A DNA stretch of 64,000 nt from Pseudomonas reactans (GCF_013385825.1 NZ_JACAPG010000002.1:154771-218770), one strand, 5' to 3'. Shown: positions 49,636 to 61,306, counted from the stretch's first letter. Translations and numbers: made by a program. Notes: generated by a model from the sequence alone, not told the origin.

Positions 49636-50631
49636 TCATGGCTGGGCGCTCCAACCACCGGCCGGGGCGGCGAAACGATAGACCACCGGGCGTTTTTCAC
49701 CGTCGGCACGCGGGCCGAAGTTGTTGTCGATGCCCAGCCAAGCACCGTCGGCATCCACCACCAGGGCTTCAGCCAGGCCATAGGGCTGGGGATAACGCCG
49801 CTCGGGCGTCAGGGTCTCGTCGGCAAACGACCAGCACAGTTCGACCTTGGCCGTGACCGCGTCACGCCGGCAAATCTGGAACGCATTGCGCTCTAGGGTA
49901 AACAGCTTGCCGTTGAACAGCGCCAGGTCGGCGAAGTCCTTGGATACCGCCTTGGGGTTCGGGAACTGGGCCGGTTGCACTTCCTGGCCGGCTTCGCTCA
50001 ACAATACACAAGGGCCATCACAATCCCACAGGCTTTGCGGACGCTTGATCGAAATTAGCCCGCGTCGCTCGCGCTCGGCCGCCAGCCAGATCTGGTTGCC
50101 CTCAGGGTTGATCGCAAGACCTTCAAACAACGCGTTGAAGTGCAGCAACATGCCACTGGCCCGCGCTTCACGCACCATGCCCGGCGCGATCTTCAACCAC
50201 TCAGGCGCGCCCGTCACTGACACTTGCAGCACCGCCGCATGGGCCTCGCTGACTACGTAGCGGTTGCCGGCGGCATCGCAGGTGATGCCTTCAAAGTCCA
50301 AATCGCCACCGCGAATGAACGATGCGGCCTTGGTGCGCGAACGCAAACCCCATGGCAGCCCGGATTCCGGCACCGGTGGCACGTCGATCTTGACCGCCTC
50401 GGCCTGCCAGGTTGGCGCGCTGATATCCAGGCGGTAGATCTGGTCGTCATCGCGGTCGGAAACCGTCCACAACTCCTTGCCACACAAGGCCAGGCCCGAC
50501 AGGTTGCCGCCGCGCATGCCGTCCACCGGGTGCTCGGACACCAGTTTCAGCTCAGCCACGGGCGCGGCAACCACTTGGCTAGCCGCCAGCCCGCTCAACA
50601 TCAGGATCGCCAGGGCGAAACCTGTGCGCAT
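49636..50631 (-). CDS. Phytase-like esterase (beta-propeller) secreted protein
   Basis: 331 residues. Signal peptide (TGFALAILMLSGLAASQVVA, cleavage after about 23) and a domain of the esterase-like/phytase-like family: GGNLSGLALCGKELWTVSDR, GGDLDFEGITCDAAGNRYVV, LFEGLAINPEGNQIWLAAER, PYGLAEALVVDADGAWLGID. Four Cys residues could form disulfides in the periplasm. The substrate is unknown; the family name reflects fold rather than proven phytate hydrolysis. ATG overlaps the parE TGA (TGATG), so it is co-translated with parE and lies between the topoisomerase IV genes. Confidence 0.85.
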   Translation of the reverse strand: MRTGFALAILMLSGLAASQVVAAPVAELKLVSEHPVDGMRGGNLSGLALCGKELWTVSDRDDDQIYRLDISAPTWQAEAVKIDVPPVPESGLPWGLRSRTKAASFIRGGDLDFEGITCDAAGNRYVVSEAHAAVLQVSVTGAPEWLKIAPGMVREARASGMLLHFNALFEGLAINPEGNQIWLAAERERRGLISIKRPQSLWDCDGPCVLLSEAGQEVQPAQFPNPKAVSKDFADLALFNGKLFTLERNAFQICRRDAVTAKVELCWSFADETLTPERRYPQPYGLAEALVVDADGAWLGIDNNFGPRADGEKRPVVYRFAAPAGGWSAQP

Positions 50632-52535
50632 CAGCCCAGAACCTCGGCCAGGTTGCCTTTGGACTCCAGCCAGGACTTGCGGTCCGGCGCGCGCTTCTTC
50701 GCCAGCAGCATGTCCATCATTTCCGACGTGGCGGCGTAGTCTTCCAAGGTCAACTGCACCAGGCGCCGGGTATTCGGGTCCATGGTGGTTTCGCGCAACT
50801 GCGGCGGGTTCATTTCACCCAGGCCTTTGAATCGCGTGACCTGTGGCTTGCCGCGTTTCTTCTCGGCGACCAGGCGATCGAGGATGCCATCACGCTCGGC
50901 TTCGTCCAGGGCGTAGTAAATCTCCTTGCCCAGGTCGATCCGGTACAACGGCGGCATGGCGACGTAGACGTGACCGGCATCCACCAACGGGCGGAAGTGT
51001 TGGACGAACAGCGCGCACAGCAGCGTGGCGATGTGCAGGCCGTCGGAGTCGGCGTCGGCGAGGATGCAGATCTTGCCGTAGCGCAACTGGCTCATGTCCG
51101 CTGCGCCGGGATCTACGCCAATGGCCACGGCGATGTTGTGCACCTCCTGGCTGGCCAGGACTTCGCTGCCATCGACTTCCCAGGTGTTGAGGATCTTGCC
51201 GCGCAACGGCAGGATCGCCTGGAACTCCTTGTCCCGCGCTTGCTTGGCGGAACCGCCGGCGGAGTCACCTTCCACCAGGAACAGCTCGGAGCGCATCGGG
51301 TCTTGCCCGGCGCAATCGGCCAGCTTGCCGGGCAATGCCGGACCCTGGGTGATGCGCTTGCGCTCGACCTTCTTGCTGGCCTTCAGACGACGACCGGCGT
51401 TGTTGATCGCCAACTCCGCCAGGGCCAGGCCCAGCTCTGGGTGCTCGTTGAGCCACAGGCTGAAGGCATCCTTGACCACGCCGGAGACAAACGCCGCCGC
51501 TTCGCGGGACGACAGACGCTCTTTGGTCTGGCCGGAGAACTGCGGCTCCTGCATCTTCATCGACAGCACGAACGCGATGCGCTCCCACACGTCTTCCGGC
51601 GCCAGCTTCACGCCGCGCGGCAGCAGGCTGCGGTATTCGCAGAATTCGCGCATGGCATCCAGCAGGCCCTGACGCAAACCGTTGACGTGGGTGCCACCCT
51701 GGGCCGTCGGAATAAGGTTGACGTAGCTTTCCTGCACGCTGTCGCCGCCTTCCGGCAACCACAGTAGCGCCCAGTCCACGGCTTCTTTATTACCAGCCAG
51801 GCTGCCGCAGAACGGCTCGCTGGGCAGGCGCTCGAAGTCGCTGACGGAGTCTTCCAGGTACGAGCGCAGGCCGTCTTCGTAGTGCCACTCGACCTTCTCA
51901 CCGGTGCCTTTGTCTTCAAAGGTCACCAGCAGGCCTGGGCACAGCACCGCCTTGGCCTTGAGCACGTGCTTGAGGCGGCTGATGGAGAATTTCGGCGAAT
52001 CGAAGTATTTCGGGTCCGGCGCGAAGTACACGCTGGTGCCGGTGTTGCGCTTGCCAACGGTGCCGATCACTTCCAGGTCGGTGGCCTTGTAGCCATCGGC
52101 GAAGGTCATCTGGTATTCGTTACCGTCGCGCTTGACCTTGACCCGCACCAGCGTGGACAAGGCGTTGACCACGGAAATACCCACACCGTGCAGGCCGCCG
52201 GAGAACTGGTAGTTCTTGTTGGAGAACTTGCCACCGGCATGCAGCTTGGTGAGGATCAGCTCGACGCCAGGCACACCCTCTTCCGGGTGGATATCCACCG
52301 GCATGCCGCGACCATCGTCGGACACTTCCAGGGAGTGGTCAGCGTGGAGAATGACATGCACCGACTTGGCGTGACCGGCCAGGGCTTCGTCGACGCTGTT
52401 GTCGATGACTTCCTGGGCAAGGTGGTTCGGCCGACTGGTGTCGGTGTACATGCCGGGGCGTTTGCGCACCGGGTCGAGGCCCGAGAGGACTTCGATGGCG
52501 TCGGCGTTATAAGAGCTAGCGCTGGGAGTGGCCAT
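50631..52535 (-). CDS. parE: DNA topoisomerase IV subunit B
   Basis: 634 residues. GHKL ATPase domain (EVIDNSVDEALAGHAKSVHV, DDGRGMPVDIHP, GLHGVGISVVNAL), transducer, and TOPRIM domain (LFLVEGDSAGGSAKQARDKE, LADADSDGLHI). It supplies ATP hydrolysis for ParC. In the order nudF-DUF1249-cpdA-yqiA-parE, as in E. coli, with yqiA 45 nt upstream. Its stop is coupled to the phytase-like gene. Confidence 0.98.
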   Translation of the reverse strand: MATPSASSYNADAIEVLSGLDPVRKRPGMYTDTSRPNHLAQEVIDNSVDEALAGHAKSVHVILHADHSLEVSDDGRGMPVDIHPEEGVPGVELILTKLHAGGKFSNKNYQFSGGLHGVGISVVNALSTLVRVKVKRDGNEYQMTFADGYKATDLEVIGTVGKRNTGTSVYFAPDPKYFDSPKFSISRLKHVLKAKAVLCPGLLVTFEDKGTGEKVEWHYEDGLRSYLEDSVSDFERLPSEPFCGSLAGNKEAVDWALLWLPEGGDSVQESYVNLIPTAQGGTHVNGLRQGLLDAMREFCEYRSLLPRGVKLAPEDVWERIAFVLSMKMQEPQFSGQTKERLSSREAAAFVSGVVKDAFSLWLNEHPELGLALAELAINNAGRRLKASKKVERKRITQGPALPGKLADCAGQDPMRSELFLVEGDSAGGSAKQARDKEFQAILPLRGKILNTWEVDGSEVLASQEVHNIAVAIGVDPGAADMSQLRYGKICILADADSDGLHIATLLCALFVQHFRPLVDAGHVYVAMPPLYRIDLGKEIYYALDEAERDGILDRLVAEKKRGKPQVTRFKGLGEMNPPQLRETTMDPNTRRLVQLTLEDYAATSEMMDMLLAKKRAPDRKSWLESKGNLAEVLG

Positions 52536-52580
52536 GGGGTCTCGTCGTGAGTCGTTCGATTAAAAAGTGACCTGCGATTC

Positions 52581-53189
52581 TTACAATGAAGAAAAATCGA
52601 AGGATTGATACTGATCTGCGCCAATGCCGGCAAAGCTCAACATGGCCGGTAATTGCTGGGCGAACCCCTGGTAACCATGGTCGCCGTCGGCCTGGATGCG
52701 CAAGGCACAAGCCCGGTAGTACTGCTGGGCGAGGCGAAAATCCAGGGTTTCATCCCCGGTCTGCAACCACACCTGATACCGCGCCGCATCCTGGGGAGCC
52801 GGTACTTCCAGCTCGGCCAGCGCCGTAACGTGGTCGTGGGTCAGTTCCCAGGTTTCATCGGTGTAGAGGTTCTTCTGGGTGCCCAGGTAACCGTCGAACA
52901 TCCGGTGAGGGCTGACCGCCGGGTTCACCAGCAGCGCCTTAAGGCCATGGCGTTCGGCAAGATGGGTTGCATAGTAGCCGCCGAGGGAGCTGCCGACCAG
53001 CAGTGGCCGCCCCAGTTCGGCAATGGCCGCTTCCAACTGAGGAATCGCCTGACGGGGATGGTGATGCAAGGCCGGCACGCGCAATTGGTCGGCCAGACCG
53101 ATGGCGCCCATCACAGTCATCAGCTGAGTGGCCTTGTTGGACGCAGGCGCACTGTTGAAACCGTGGATATACAGGATCGAAGCGGACAT
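52581..53189 (-). CDS. yqiA: YqiA-type alpha/beta-hydrolase esterase
   Basis: 202 residues. ILYIHGFNSAP forms the oxyanion region, S68 in VGSSLGGYYATHLAERHG is the nucleophile, and the GDHGYQGF segment near the end supplies Asp-His. The family has weak esterase activity on short acyl or palmitoyl-CoA substrates; the natural substrate is unknown. It lies between cpdA and parE, a position kept from E. coli, but its link to either is unexplained. Confidence 0.93.
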   Translation of the reverse strand: MSASILYIHGFNSAPASNKATQLMTVMGAIGLADQLRVPALHHHPRQAIPQLEAAIAELGRPLLVGSSLGGYYATHLAERHGLKALLVNPAVSPHRMFDGYLGTQKNLYTDETWELTHDHVTALAELEVPAPQDAARYQVWLQTGDETLDFRLAQQYYRACALRIQADGDHGYQGFAQQLPAMLSFAGIGADQYQSFDFSSL

Positions 53190-53238
53190 GCCGGGCTCTC
53201 CGTGCTTGCGCCAAAAAGGCGCAGTTTACAGGTAAATC

Positions 53239-54054
53239 TCAGTAGCCGTTGCTACCGTAATCCACCGTAAACGCGAAGCCGACCAAGCGCTCTACCCCAG
53301 TCTCCAACCGTCCGTCGGCATGCAGGCGCAACCAGCGGTAGCCCGGCGCTTGCTCGCTGACCTTAAAGTCTTCGCTGCCCGGTTCGAACTGAATGCAGGT
53401 CGACGGCGACGCCAGCAGGCGCACGCCGTTGCGTTCGCGGTCGATTTCCTGGTGCACGTGACCCCAGAGTACCGCTCGCACCTGCGGGAAACGGTCGAGC
53501 ACGGCAAACAACGCCTCAGGATTGCGCAGGCCGATGGGCTCCATCCAGGCGCAACCGATGGATACCGGATGATGATGAAAACACACCAGATGATGACGGT
53601 TCGGCGCTTCACTGAGGGCCTGGGCGAGCAGTTGCAGTTGCTGGTCTTGCAGGTAGCCCGGCACCGAACCGGGTACGGCGGAGTCCAGCAGGGTAACGCG
53701 CCAGTTGCCGATATCGACCACCGGCTCCAAGAGATCGCTGTGCACAGCGGCGTGGGCCATGATATGCGGCTCGTCGTGATTGCCGGGAATCCAGCGCGCC
53801 GGGGCGTCGATCTGCCGGGTCATGTCGCGAAATTGCTGGTACGACTCCAACGTGCCGTCCTGGGACAGATCCCCCGTCGCCAACACCAAATCGATGTGCG
53901 GCTGCTGCGCGCGCACCAATTCGATGACGCCTTGCAGGCTGTCACGGGTGTTCATGCCCAGCAGCGTACCGTCGGCCTCGGCAAACAGGTGGCTGTCGGA
54001 CAGTTGCACCAGCAATGCCGGCGCATCGGGACTCACAGTGGATACGCTCGGCAA
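53239..54054 (-). CDS. cpdA: 3',5'-cyclic AMP phosphodiesterase CpdA
   Basis: 271 residues if started at TTG 54054, which has GGGAG 6 nt upstream; TTG at 54072 and GTG at 54036 are alternatives. Class III metallophosphoesterase motifs are complete: QLSDSHLFA, ATGDLSQDG, PGNHDEPH, FHHHPV and GHVHQEID. It hydrolyses cAMP and so limits Vfr/CRP signalling; in P. aeruginosa cpdA is activated by Vfr. Second-messenger gene inside the nudF-parE run, 97 nt after the DUF1249 gene. Confidence 0.93.
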   Translation of the reverse strand: MPSVSTVSPDAPALLVQLSDSHLFAEADGTLLGMNTRDSLQGVIELVRAQQPHIDLVLATGDLSQDGTLESYQQFRDMTRQIDAPARWIPGNHDEPHIMAHAAVHSDLLEPVVDIGNWRVTLLDSAVPGSVPGYLQDQQLQLLAQALSEAPNRHHLVCFHHHPVSIGCAWMEPIGLRNPEALFAVLDRFPQVRAVLWGHVHQEIDRERNGVRLLASPSTCIQFEPGSEDFKVSEQAPGYRWLRLHADGRLETGVERLVGFAFTVDYGSNGY

Positions 54055-54151
54055 GGCGCTCTCCCAAGGCAATCACAGGAATGGACGTGTGGCGTGATTA
54101 TGCTGGGGCAGGACACAAGAGGAAACCTTGGGAAGCAGATACAGTTCACAT

Positions 54152-54601
54152 CTACCGCACAACTTCGAACTCATGGCCCAGGGCCAGGCAGTGGCTCAAC
54201 CACTCACCGAGGAACACATTGAGCTGTGCCTTCTCATCGGGCTGGTGCATGAACACGTTGGGGTAAGGATAGATGCTGCGAAAGCGTCGCGCATGTTCGG
54301 CGCTGATCACTTCGGCCATGCGCGCGTCGTGGTACACCTGCACTTCCAGTTGCGGCACCGGCAGCCACGGCAGGCTGTGTTCCTGGCGCACCCGCAGGGT
54401 GGTGGTGTACGGGCAATTGACGATGACTTCCAGCGCCAGCACGCCAAGCATCTGGTCGCCGTGGGTTACGCCGATGCGCCGCGCCTCAGGGGCATGGCGC
54501 ATATCGGGGAGCAGGCGCATCAGCCGCGCATAGTTGGCCTCGCAGGCCGCTTGCAACCCGATCAGGTCGACTCGATAACGTTCCCGTGCCTTTACTGCCA
54601 T
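54152..54601 (-). CDS. DUF1249 protein (YqiB-like)
   Basis: 149 residues. MAVKARERYRVDLIGLQAAC, NYARLMRLLPDM and PQLEVQVYHDARMAEV match the DUF1249/YqiB family, which has no known activity. No signal peptide or membrane segment. It overlaps the end of nudF by 10 nt and precedes cpdA, the same place yqiB holds in E. coli. Confidence 0.9.
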   Translation of the reverse strand: MAVKARERYRVDLIGLQAACEANYARLMRLLPDMRHAPEARRIGVTHGDQMLGVLALEVIVNCPYTTTLRVRQEHSLPWLPVPQLEVQVYHDARMAEVISAEHARRFRSIYPYPNVFMHQPDEKAQLNVFLGEWLSHCLALGHEFEVVR

Positions 54602-55209
54602 AACCCCCTCACTTCCGCGCGATTAAGCGCAAGCCATTGCAGGGCGATAATGCTGGCTGCGTTGGAAATTTTGCCGTCGCGTACCGCTTGCAGGGCATCT
54701 TCGAAGGCCCATACGGTGACGCGGATATCTTCAGCTTCTTCTTCCAATCCATGGACACCCCCGGCTCCGGAACTGTCGCAACGGCCCAGGTACAAGTGGA
54801 CAAATTCGGTACTGCCGCCGGGCGACGGGAAATACTTGGTAATCGGCCACAACGCGGAGAACGTCAGCCCAGCTTCCTCCTCGGCCTCGCGGTGTGCAAC
54901 CTCCTCCGGTTGCTCATCCTTGTCGATCAGGCCAGCGACCATCTCGATCAGCCAGGGGTTTTCGGTTCGGCCCATGGCGCCCACGCGGAACTGCTCGATC
55001 AGTACTACTTCATCGCGCTGCGGGTCGTAGGGCAACACGCATACGGCGTCGTGACGAACGAAGACTTCGCGATTGATCACCCGGCTCATGCCGCCATCGA
55101 ATTTCTCGTGGCGCAGTTGCACGCGATCAAGCTTGTAGAAGCCCTGGTAGGCATTGTCGCGCTGAACAATCTCGATGGTGCTCGGCGTCGATTTTGCGAT
55201 GTCCGTCAT
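54592..55209 (-). CDS. nudF: ADP-ribose pyrophosphatase (Nudix)
   Basis: 205 residues. The Nudix box is complete at 93-115 (G, then E, then REAEEEAGL), within GLIDKDEQPEEVAHREAEEE. Residues FYKLDRVQLRHEKFDGGM and EQFRVGAMG are typical of NudF. It hydrolyses ADP-ribose to AMP and ribose-5-phosphate. First gene of nudF-DUF1249-cpdA-yqiA-parE. The 193 nt up to the divergent lipoprotein gene carry the promoters for both but no other gene I can see. Confidence 0.96.
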   Translation of the reverse strand: MTDIAKSTPSTIEIVQRDNAYQGFYKLDRVQLRHEKFDGGMSRVINREVFVRHDAVCVLPYDPQRDEVVLIEQFRVGAMGRTENPWLIEMVAGLIDKDEQPEEVAHREAEEEAGLTFSALWPITKYFPSPGGSTEFVHLYLGRCDSSGAGGVHGLEEEAEDIRVTVWAFEDALQAVRDGKISNAASIIALQWLALNRAEVRGLWQ

Positions 55210-55402
55210 ATCCCTTCCTCATTGAGCCTGCGCATTTGGCGCCATCCTAACGCGCTCATGCCTCTGGATGCAGCCCCTTTCCAGTTGCCGGGATAGACGG
55301 CGGGCGTCAAACTCACTCTAATCAGCTTAGTGGCGAACTGACGGCCTTGCTGACAGTCGAAGCTCCACAAATTTCGCTCTTATCGCTAGACGAAGGACAT
55401 CC

Positions 55403-56140
55403 ATGTCGCTTTTAAAAATCGCCTCCGTGGCCTGCATCGCATTGACCCTCGGCGCTTGCCAAAGCCTGTTCCAGCCAAGCTACAAAACCCCGCTGGACGC
55501 CACCCGCGACGCCACCGAGCAAAGCAAACCAGGCTGCGCCAGCGCCGACTGCCCGCTGGTGAACATCGACACGGTGCACTTTGCCAAGGAACCCAAGCTG
55601 GACGCCTTGATCGAACAGCGCCTGCTGGAAATGACCCAGGCCGACCCGCTGCCTAGCAGCCTCGCGACGTACAGCGAGCAGTTCCTGCGCACCGCCGCTC
55701 CACGCAACAGCATGTACTTGCAGGCAAAGGTACGTGAGCAGCATGACGGCTTGGTGATCATCGAGTTATCCAGTTACCTGGACCAGGGCGCCACCCACGG
55801 CGAACCGGGCCGTGCGTTCATCAACTATTCGCGCCAGCAGCAAAAGGCCCTCACCCTCACCGACATGTTGTTGCCCGGCAAAGAAGATGCGTTCTGGAAA
55901 GCCGCCCAGGTGGCCCATAACAGCTGGCTGATCAGCACCCGCCTGAGCCTGGAGCCGGAGTACGTGAAACAGTACCCCTTCCAGAAAACCCCGAACGTGG
56001 CGCTGACCTACGGTGGCGTGATCCTCAAGTACCCCACCACCACGATTGCGCCGTATGCCTTGGGCCACGTCGAGTTGCAGATTCCTTACTCGCGCCTGGA
56101 CGGCATCCTCAAGCCTGAGCTGGTGCCCGCGCGCCGCTGA
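55403..56140 (+). CDS. DUF3298 (RsiV-like) lipoprotein
   Basis: 245 residues. Lipoprotein signal peptide with lipobox LGAC (IASVACIALTLGACQSLF). The mature part has the DUF3298 pattern: a substrate-like SSYLDQGATHGEPGRAFINY segment followed by LTLTDMLLPGKEDAFWKAAQ and a C-terminal LGHVELQIPYSRLDGIL. Relatives include the sigma regulator RsiV and lysozyme-binding proteins, but no sigma factor is adjacent. Its last 32 nt overlap the end of the convergent cytX gene. Confidence 0.85.
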   Translation: MSLLKIASVACIALTLGACQSLFQPSYKTPLDATRDATEQSKPGCASADCPLVNIDTVHFAKEPKLDALIEQRLLEMTQADPLPSSLATYSEQFLRTAAPRNSMYLQAKVREQHDGLVIIELSSYLDQGATHGEPGRAFINYSRQQQKALTLTDMLLPGKEDAFWKAAQVAHNSWLISTRLSLEPEYVKQYPFQKTPNVALTYGGVILKYPTTTIAPYALGHVELQIPYSRLDGILKPELVPARR

Positions 56141-57398
56141 AGGCCCTGCCCAGGATGAATTGCAGCAACCCAGCCAGCACCAGCGCCGGCAGGGTTGCGC
56201 CGACATCCGGATACAGATTGGCCAGCAGGTGGTAAGTCGCAATACCACCCAGCCAGGCGATTAATGCCGGCCAGCGTAGACTGGCTACTGCACCCGCGCT
56301 ACGACGGCGCAGGATGAAGTGATCCACCAGCACCACGCCAAACAGCGGCGCGAATACCGAGCCGATCAGCAGCAGGAAGTTCTGGTACTGGGCCAATGGC
56401 GCAAAGCAGGCGATGAGCGTGCAGATCACACCGATAGCCAGTGCCAGGTGCTCGACCTTCAAACGCAACAATATTCCGCTGGAAACCGCCGCCGAGTGAA
56501 TATCGGCGAAGGCGTTTTCCGATTCATCCAACAGGATCAATAGCAGCGGAATCCCCAGGCCAGCCCCGGCCAACGCCAGCAACAGCGCGTTGACTTCACC
56601 GCTCGGCGCAAACGCCAGCGTGTAGGCCACGCCTAGGCCCATCAGCCAGAAATTTCCGATAAAGAACCCAAGCGCCGTGCCGCCGAACACACTGTTGGCG
56701 CGCTTGCCGAAACGTGAGTAATCCGCGATCAGCGGCAGCCACGACAGCGGCATGGCGATGGCGATATCAAAACCCACCGCAAACGGCATCGAACCGTCAC
56801 CCGCCTTGGCCCAAAGTGCGGCGAGGTCGGCCTTGGCGAACAGGTTCCAGGTGAGCCACAGGCAAGCGGCGAGCAGCAGCCAGATGCCCCATTTGCGCAG
56901 GATCTGACGCACAAAGGTCAGCGGGCCACTGACCGCCAACAGCGTCGCCAGGCCGCCGAAAAACAGGGTCCACAGCAATGGGCTGGCGAACAGGCTGCCC
57001 TCGCTGAACGCCCGCGTGCCTAGCAAGCTGGCCGCGTCGCGCATCACGATGATTTCGAACGAACCCCAGCCGATCAGCTGCAGCAAGTTGAGCAGCGCCG
57101 GCAGGCTTGCACCTTTGGCGCCGAGGCTGAGCTTGAGGGCTGCCATGGCGGACAGGCCGGTGTCGCTGCCGATCACGCCGACGGCGGCCAGCAGCAGGAC
57201 GCCCACCAGGGTGCCGAGGAAAATCGCCAGCAACGAACCGGACAGGCCCAGGCCCGGCGCGAGCAATGCACCGGTTTGCAGGACCATCAGGCCGATGCCG
57301 AGGGAGAACCAGAGGGAGAACAGGTCGCGGGCGCCGAAGACTCTTTTGTCGCTCGGCACTGCGATATCCGGGGAGTAAGTACTCGGTTGAATGCTCAA
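56109..57398 (-). CDS. cytX: Putative hydroxymethylpyrimidine transporter CytX
   Basis: 429 residues from TTG at 57398 (MSIQPSTYSPDIAVPSDKRV); a GTG 13 codons later is possible. Twelve hydrophobic segments of the NCS1 cytosine/purine permease family (LFSLWFSLGIGLMVLQTGAL; LSWLPLIADYSRFGKRANSV). Genes of this subfamily sit with thiamine-synthesis genes and are thought to import the HMP moiety. Placement directly after thiC supports that; a REP pair lies between. It overlaps the convergent lipoprotein gene by 32 nt. Confidence 0.88.
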   Translation of the reverse strand: MSIQPSTYSPDIAVPSDKRVFGARDLFSLWFSLGIGLMVLQTGALLAPGLGLSGSLLAIFLGTLVGVLLLAAVGVIGSDTGLSAMAALKLSLGAKGASLPALLNLLQLIGWGSFEIIVMRDAASLLGTRAFSEGSLFASPLLWTLFFGGLATLLAVSGPLTFVRQILRKWGIWLLLAACLWLTWNLFAKADLAALWAKAGDGSMPFAVGFDIAIAMPLSWLPLIADYSRFGKRANSVFGGTALGFFIGNFWLMGLGVAYTLAFAPSGEVNALLLALAGAGLGIPLLLILLDESENAFADIHSAAVSSGILLRLKVEHLALAIGVICTLIACFAPLAQYQNFLLLIGSVFAPLFGVVLVDHFILRRRSAGAVASLRWPALIAWLGGIATYHLLANLYPDVGATLPALVLAGLLQFILGRAFSGARAPAQA

Positions 57399-57440
57399 GG
57401 GTGGTATCTCTGAGGAACATTATTATCTGGTACATCCTTT

Positions 57441-57508
57441 GTAGGAGCCCGGCTTGCCGGCGATGGCGCCAACAAGATCGCCATCGCCGGCAAGCCGGGC
57501 TCCTACAG
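57441..57508. repeat. REP palindrome pair
   Basis: GTAGGAGCCCGGCTTGCCGG and its inverted partner lie between thiC and cytX; the core has one extra C compared with the other copies. Confidence 0.9.
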
Positions 57509-57525
57509 GGATTTCGGCGAGGCCG

Positions 57526-59430
<1,905 letters not shown>

Positions 59431-59576
59431 TTATCCAGGCGGTGGATTTTTGTCGGAGCGAACCTGTGACGGATGGACGCACTGAAACCAGTGCTGTGCT
59501 CGGTGCACGAGGGCTGTTCACTAAATGAACAGCATCCCGGACGAAGCACAAGAGGACTCGCCGGGTGACGAGAAAT

Positions 59577-59665
59577 CTTGTTCCCTACGCAGGCGCTAAC
59601 CTGATCAGGTTCAACGGGATCCGGTATTTACCGATCTCAGCCTTCCAACAAGGCACCCCGACAAG
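59577..59665 (-). promoter_or_regulatory. TPP riboswitch (THI element) upstream of thiC
   Basis: The minus-strand RNA from 59665 has P1 CTTGT/ACAAG, the conserved GGGGTGCC start, CTGAGATCGG (pyrimidine-sensing core), ACCCG-like P3 (TACCGGATCC) and AACCTGATCAGGTTAGC with GCGTAGGGAAC at the end, the THI-box hallmarks. About 160 nt separate it from the thiC start; that stretch contains a hairpin CTGTTCA/TGAACAG (near 59518-59536) without a T-run, so control is probably at translation. Confidence 0.95.
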
Positions 59666-59866
59666 AACGCGGCCAGTCTAGACCATGGCGTGGGCAAATT
59701 GCCAATGGCAGTGCATTCAGCGTGATGAATGGCGTGATTGCGGGATTGTTGCGCCGAGTCAGCACCACTACACTCGGTTGCCGCCACAATGCTTGACGCC
59801 AGGAATGGGCCGCCTTAGCCTTGGGCGCTAAATTATCACCGTAATATTAAAACTAGGGATCGCCTC

Positions 59867-61306
59867 ATGCTGCGCAAACTCTCACTGGCGCTCGCCGTGT
59901 CTTGTGCGACCAACGGAATGGTCTGGGCAGCAGAAGCGCCCTTGTCCGCTAAAACTGACTTGGTCAGCGTCTACCAGGAAGCGGTGGACAACAACGCCGA
60001 CCTGGCCGCCGCCCGCGCCCAATACGGCGCGCAAAAAGAAGTGGTGCCCCAGGCCCGCGCCGGGCTGCTGCCGAACCTGACCGGTGGCGCCGATATCAAT
60101 AACGTACGCACGCAGATCGACACGCCTGCCGCCACCGCCAACCGCGATGCGCATTCCTGGCGGGCCACCTTGAGCCAGCCGCTGTTCCGCGCCGACCGCT
60201 GGTTTCAATTACAGGCGGCCGAGGCCACCAACGAGCAGGCGGCGCTGCAACTGTCGGCCACCGAGCAGAACCTGATCCTGCAAAGTGCCGAAAATTACTT
60301 TGCCGTGTTGCGTGCCCAGGACAACCTGGCGTCGACAAAGGCCGAAGAGAACGCGTTCAAGCGCCAACTGGACCAGTCCAACGAGCGCTTCGACGTCGGC
60401 CTGTCGGACAAGACCGACGTGCTGCAATCCCAGGCCAGCTACGACACCGCCCGCGCCAACCGCATCCTGGCCCAGCGCCAGGTGGAAGACGCGTTCGAAG
60501 CCTTGATCACCCTGACCAACCGCCAGTACAACTCGATCCAGGGCATTGTCCACACGCTGCCGGTGTTGCCGCCGCTGCCGAACGACGCCAAGGCCTGGGT
60601 CGAAACCGCCGGCCGCCAAAACCTCAACCTGCTCGCCAGCAACTACGCCGTCACCGCCGCCGAGGAAACCCTCAAGCAGCGCAAGGCCGGGCATGCGCCG
60701 ACCTTGGACGCCGTGGCGCAATACGAAAAAGGCGACAACGATGCCCTGGGTTTCAGCAACCCGAATGCCTTCGGCACGCCGTACCGTGGCGATGTGGAAC
60801 AACGCACCATCGGCTTGCGCCTGAGCATCCCGATCTACAGCGGCGGGCTGACCAGTTCGCAAGTGCGCGAGTCCTACTCACGCCTTGGCCAGACCGAGCA
60901 ACAGCGCGAAGGCCTGCGCCGCCAGGTGGTGGAAAACACCCGCAACCTGCACCGCGCAGTCAACACCGATGTGGAGCAGGTGCAAGCGCGCCGCCAGTCG
61001 ATCATCTCCAACCAGAGCGCGGTGGAAGCCACGGAAATCGGTTACCAGGTGGGTACGCGCAACATCGTCGATGTGCTGGATTCACAACGCCAGCTCTACG
61101 CGTCGGTGCGCAACTACAACAACAGCCGTTATGACTACATCCTCGACAACCTGCGCTTGAAGCAGGCAGCGGGCACTTTGAATCCAGGCGACCTGCAGGA
61201 CCTGGCGCGCTATCTAAAGGCTGATTACAACCCGGACCGCGACTTCCTGCCGCCGGACCTGGCCAAGGCTGCGGCCGAGCAGCTCAAGGCCCGCCCCGGC
61301 TACTGA
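59867..61306 (+). CDS. TolC-family outer-membrane protein
   Basis: 479 residues. Signal peptide (RKLSLALAVSCATNGMVWA, cleavage after about 21), then two OEP repeats with long coiled coils: DLVSVYQEAVDNNADLAAAR starts the first, GLTSSQVRESYSRLGQTEQQ lies in the second. GYQVGTRNIVDVLDSQRQLY is the typical TolC segment. It forms the trimeric exit duct for type I secretion and efflux. In E. coli tolC is next to nudF; here thiC, cytX and the lipoprotein lie between. The 200 nt before it hold the divergent promoters and no other gene. Confidence 0.95.
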   Translation: MLRKLSLALAVSCATNGMVWAAEAPLSAKTDLVSVYQEAVDNNADLAAARAQYGAQKEVVPQARAGLLPNLTGGADINNVRTQIDTPAATANRDAHSWRATLSQPLFRADRWFQLQAAEATNEQAALQLSATEQNLILQSAENYFAVLRAQDNLASTKAEENAFKRQLDQSNERFDVGLSDKTDVLQSQASYDTARANRILAQRQVEDAFEALITLTNRQYNSIQGIVHTLPVLPPLPNDAKAWVETAGRQNLNLLASNYAVTAAEETLKQRKAGHAPTLDAVAQYEKGDNDALGFSNPNAFGTPYRGDVEQRTIGLRLSIPIYSGGLTSSQVRESYSRLGQTEQQREGLRRQVVENTRNLHRAVNTDVEQVQARRQSIISNQSAVEATEIGYQVGTRNIVDVLDSQRQLYASVRNYNNSRYDYILDNLRLKQAAGTLNPGDLQDLARYLKADYNPDRDFLPPDLAKAAAEQLKARPGY

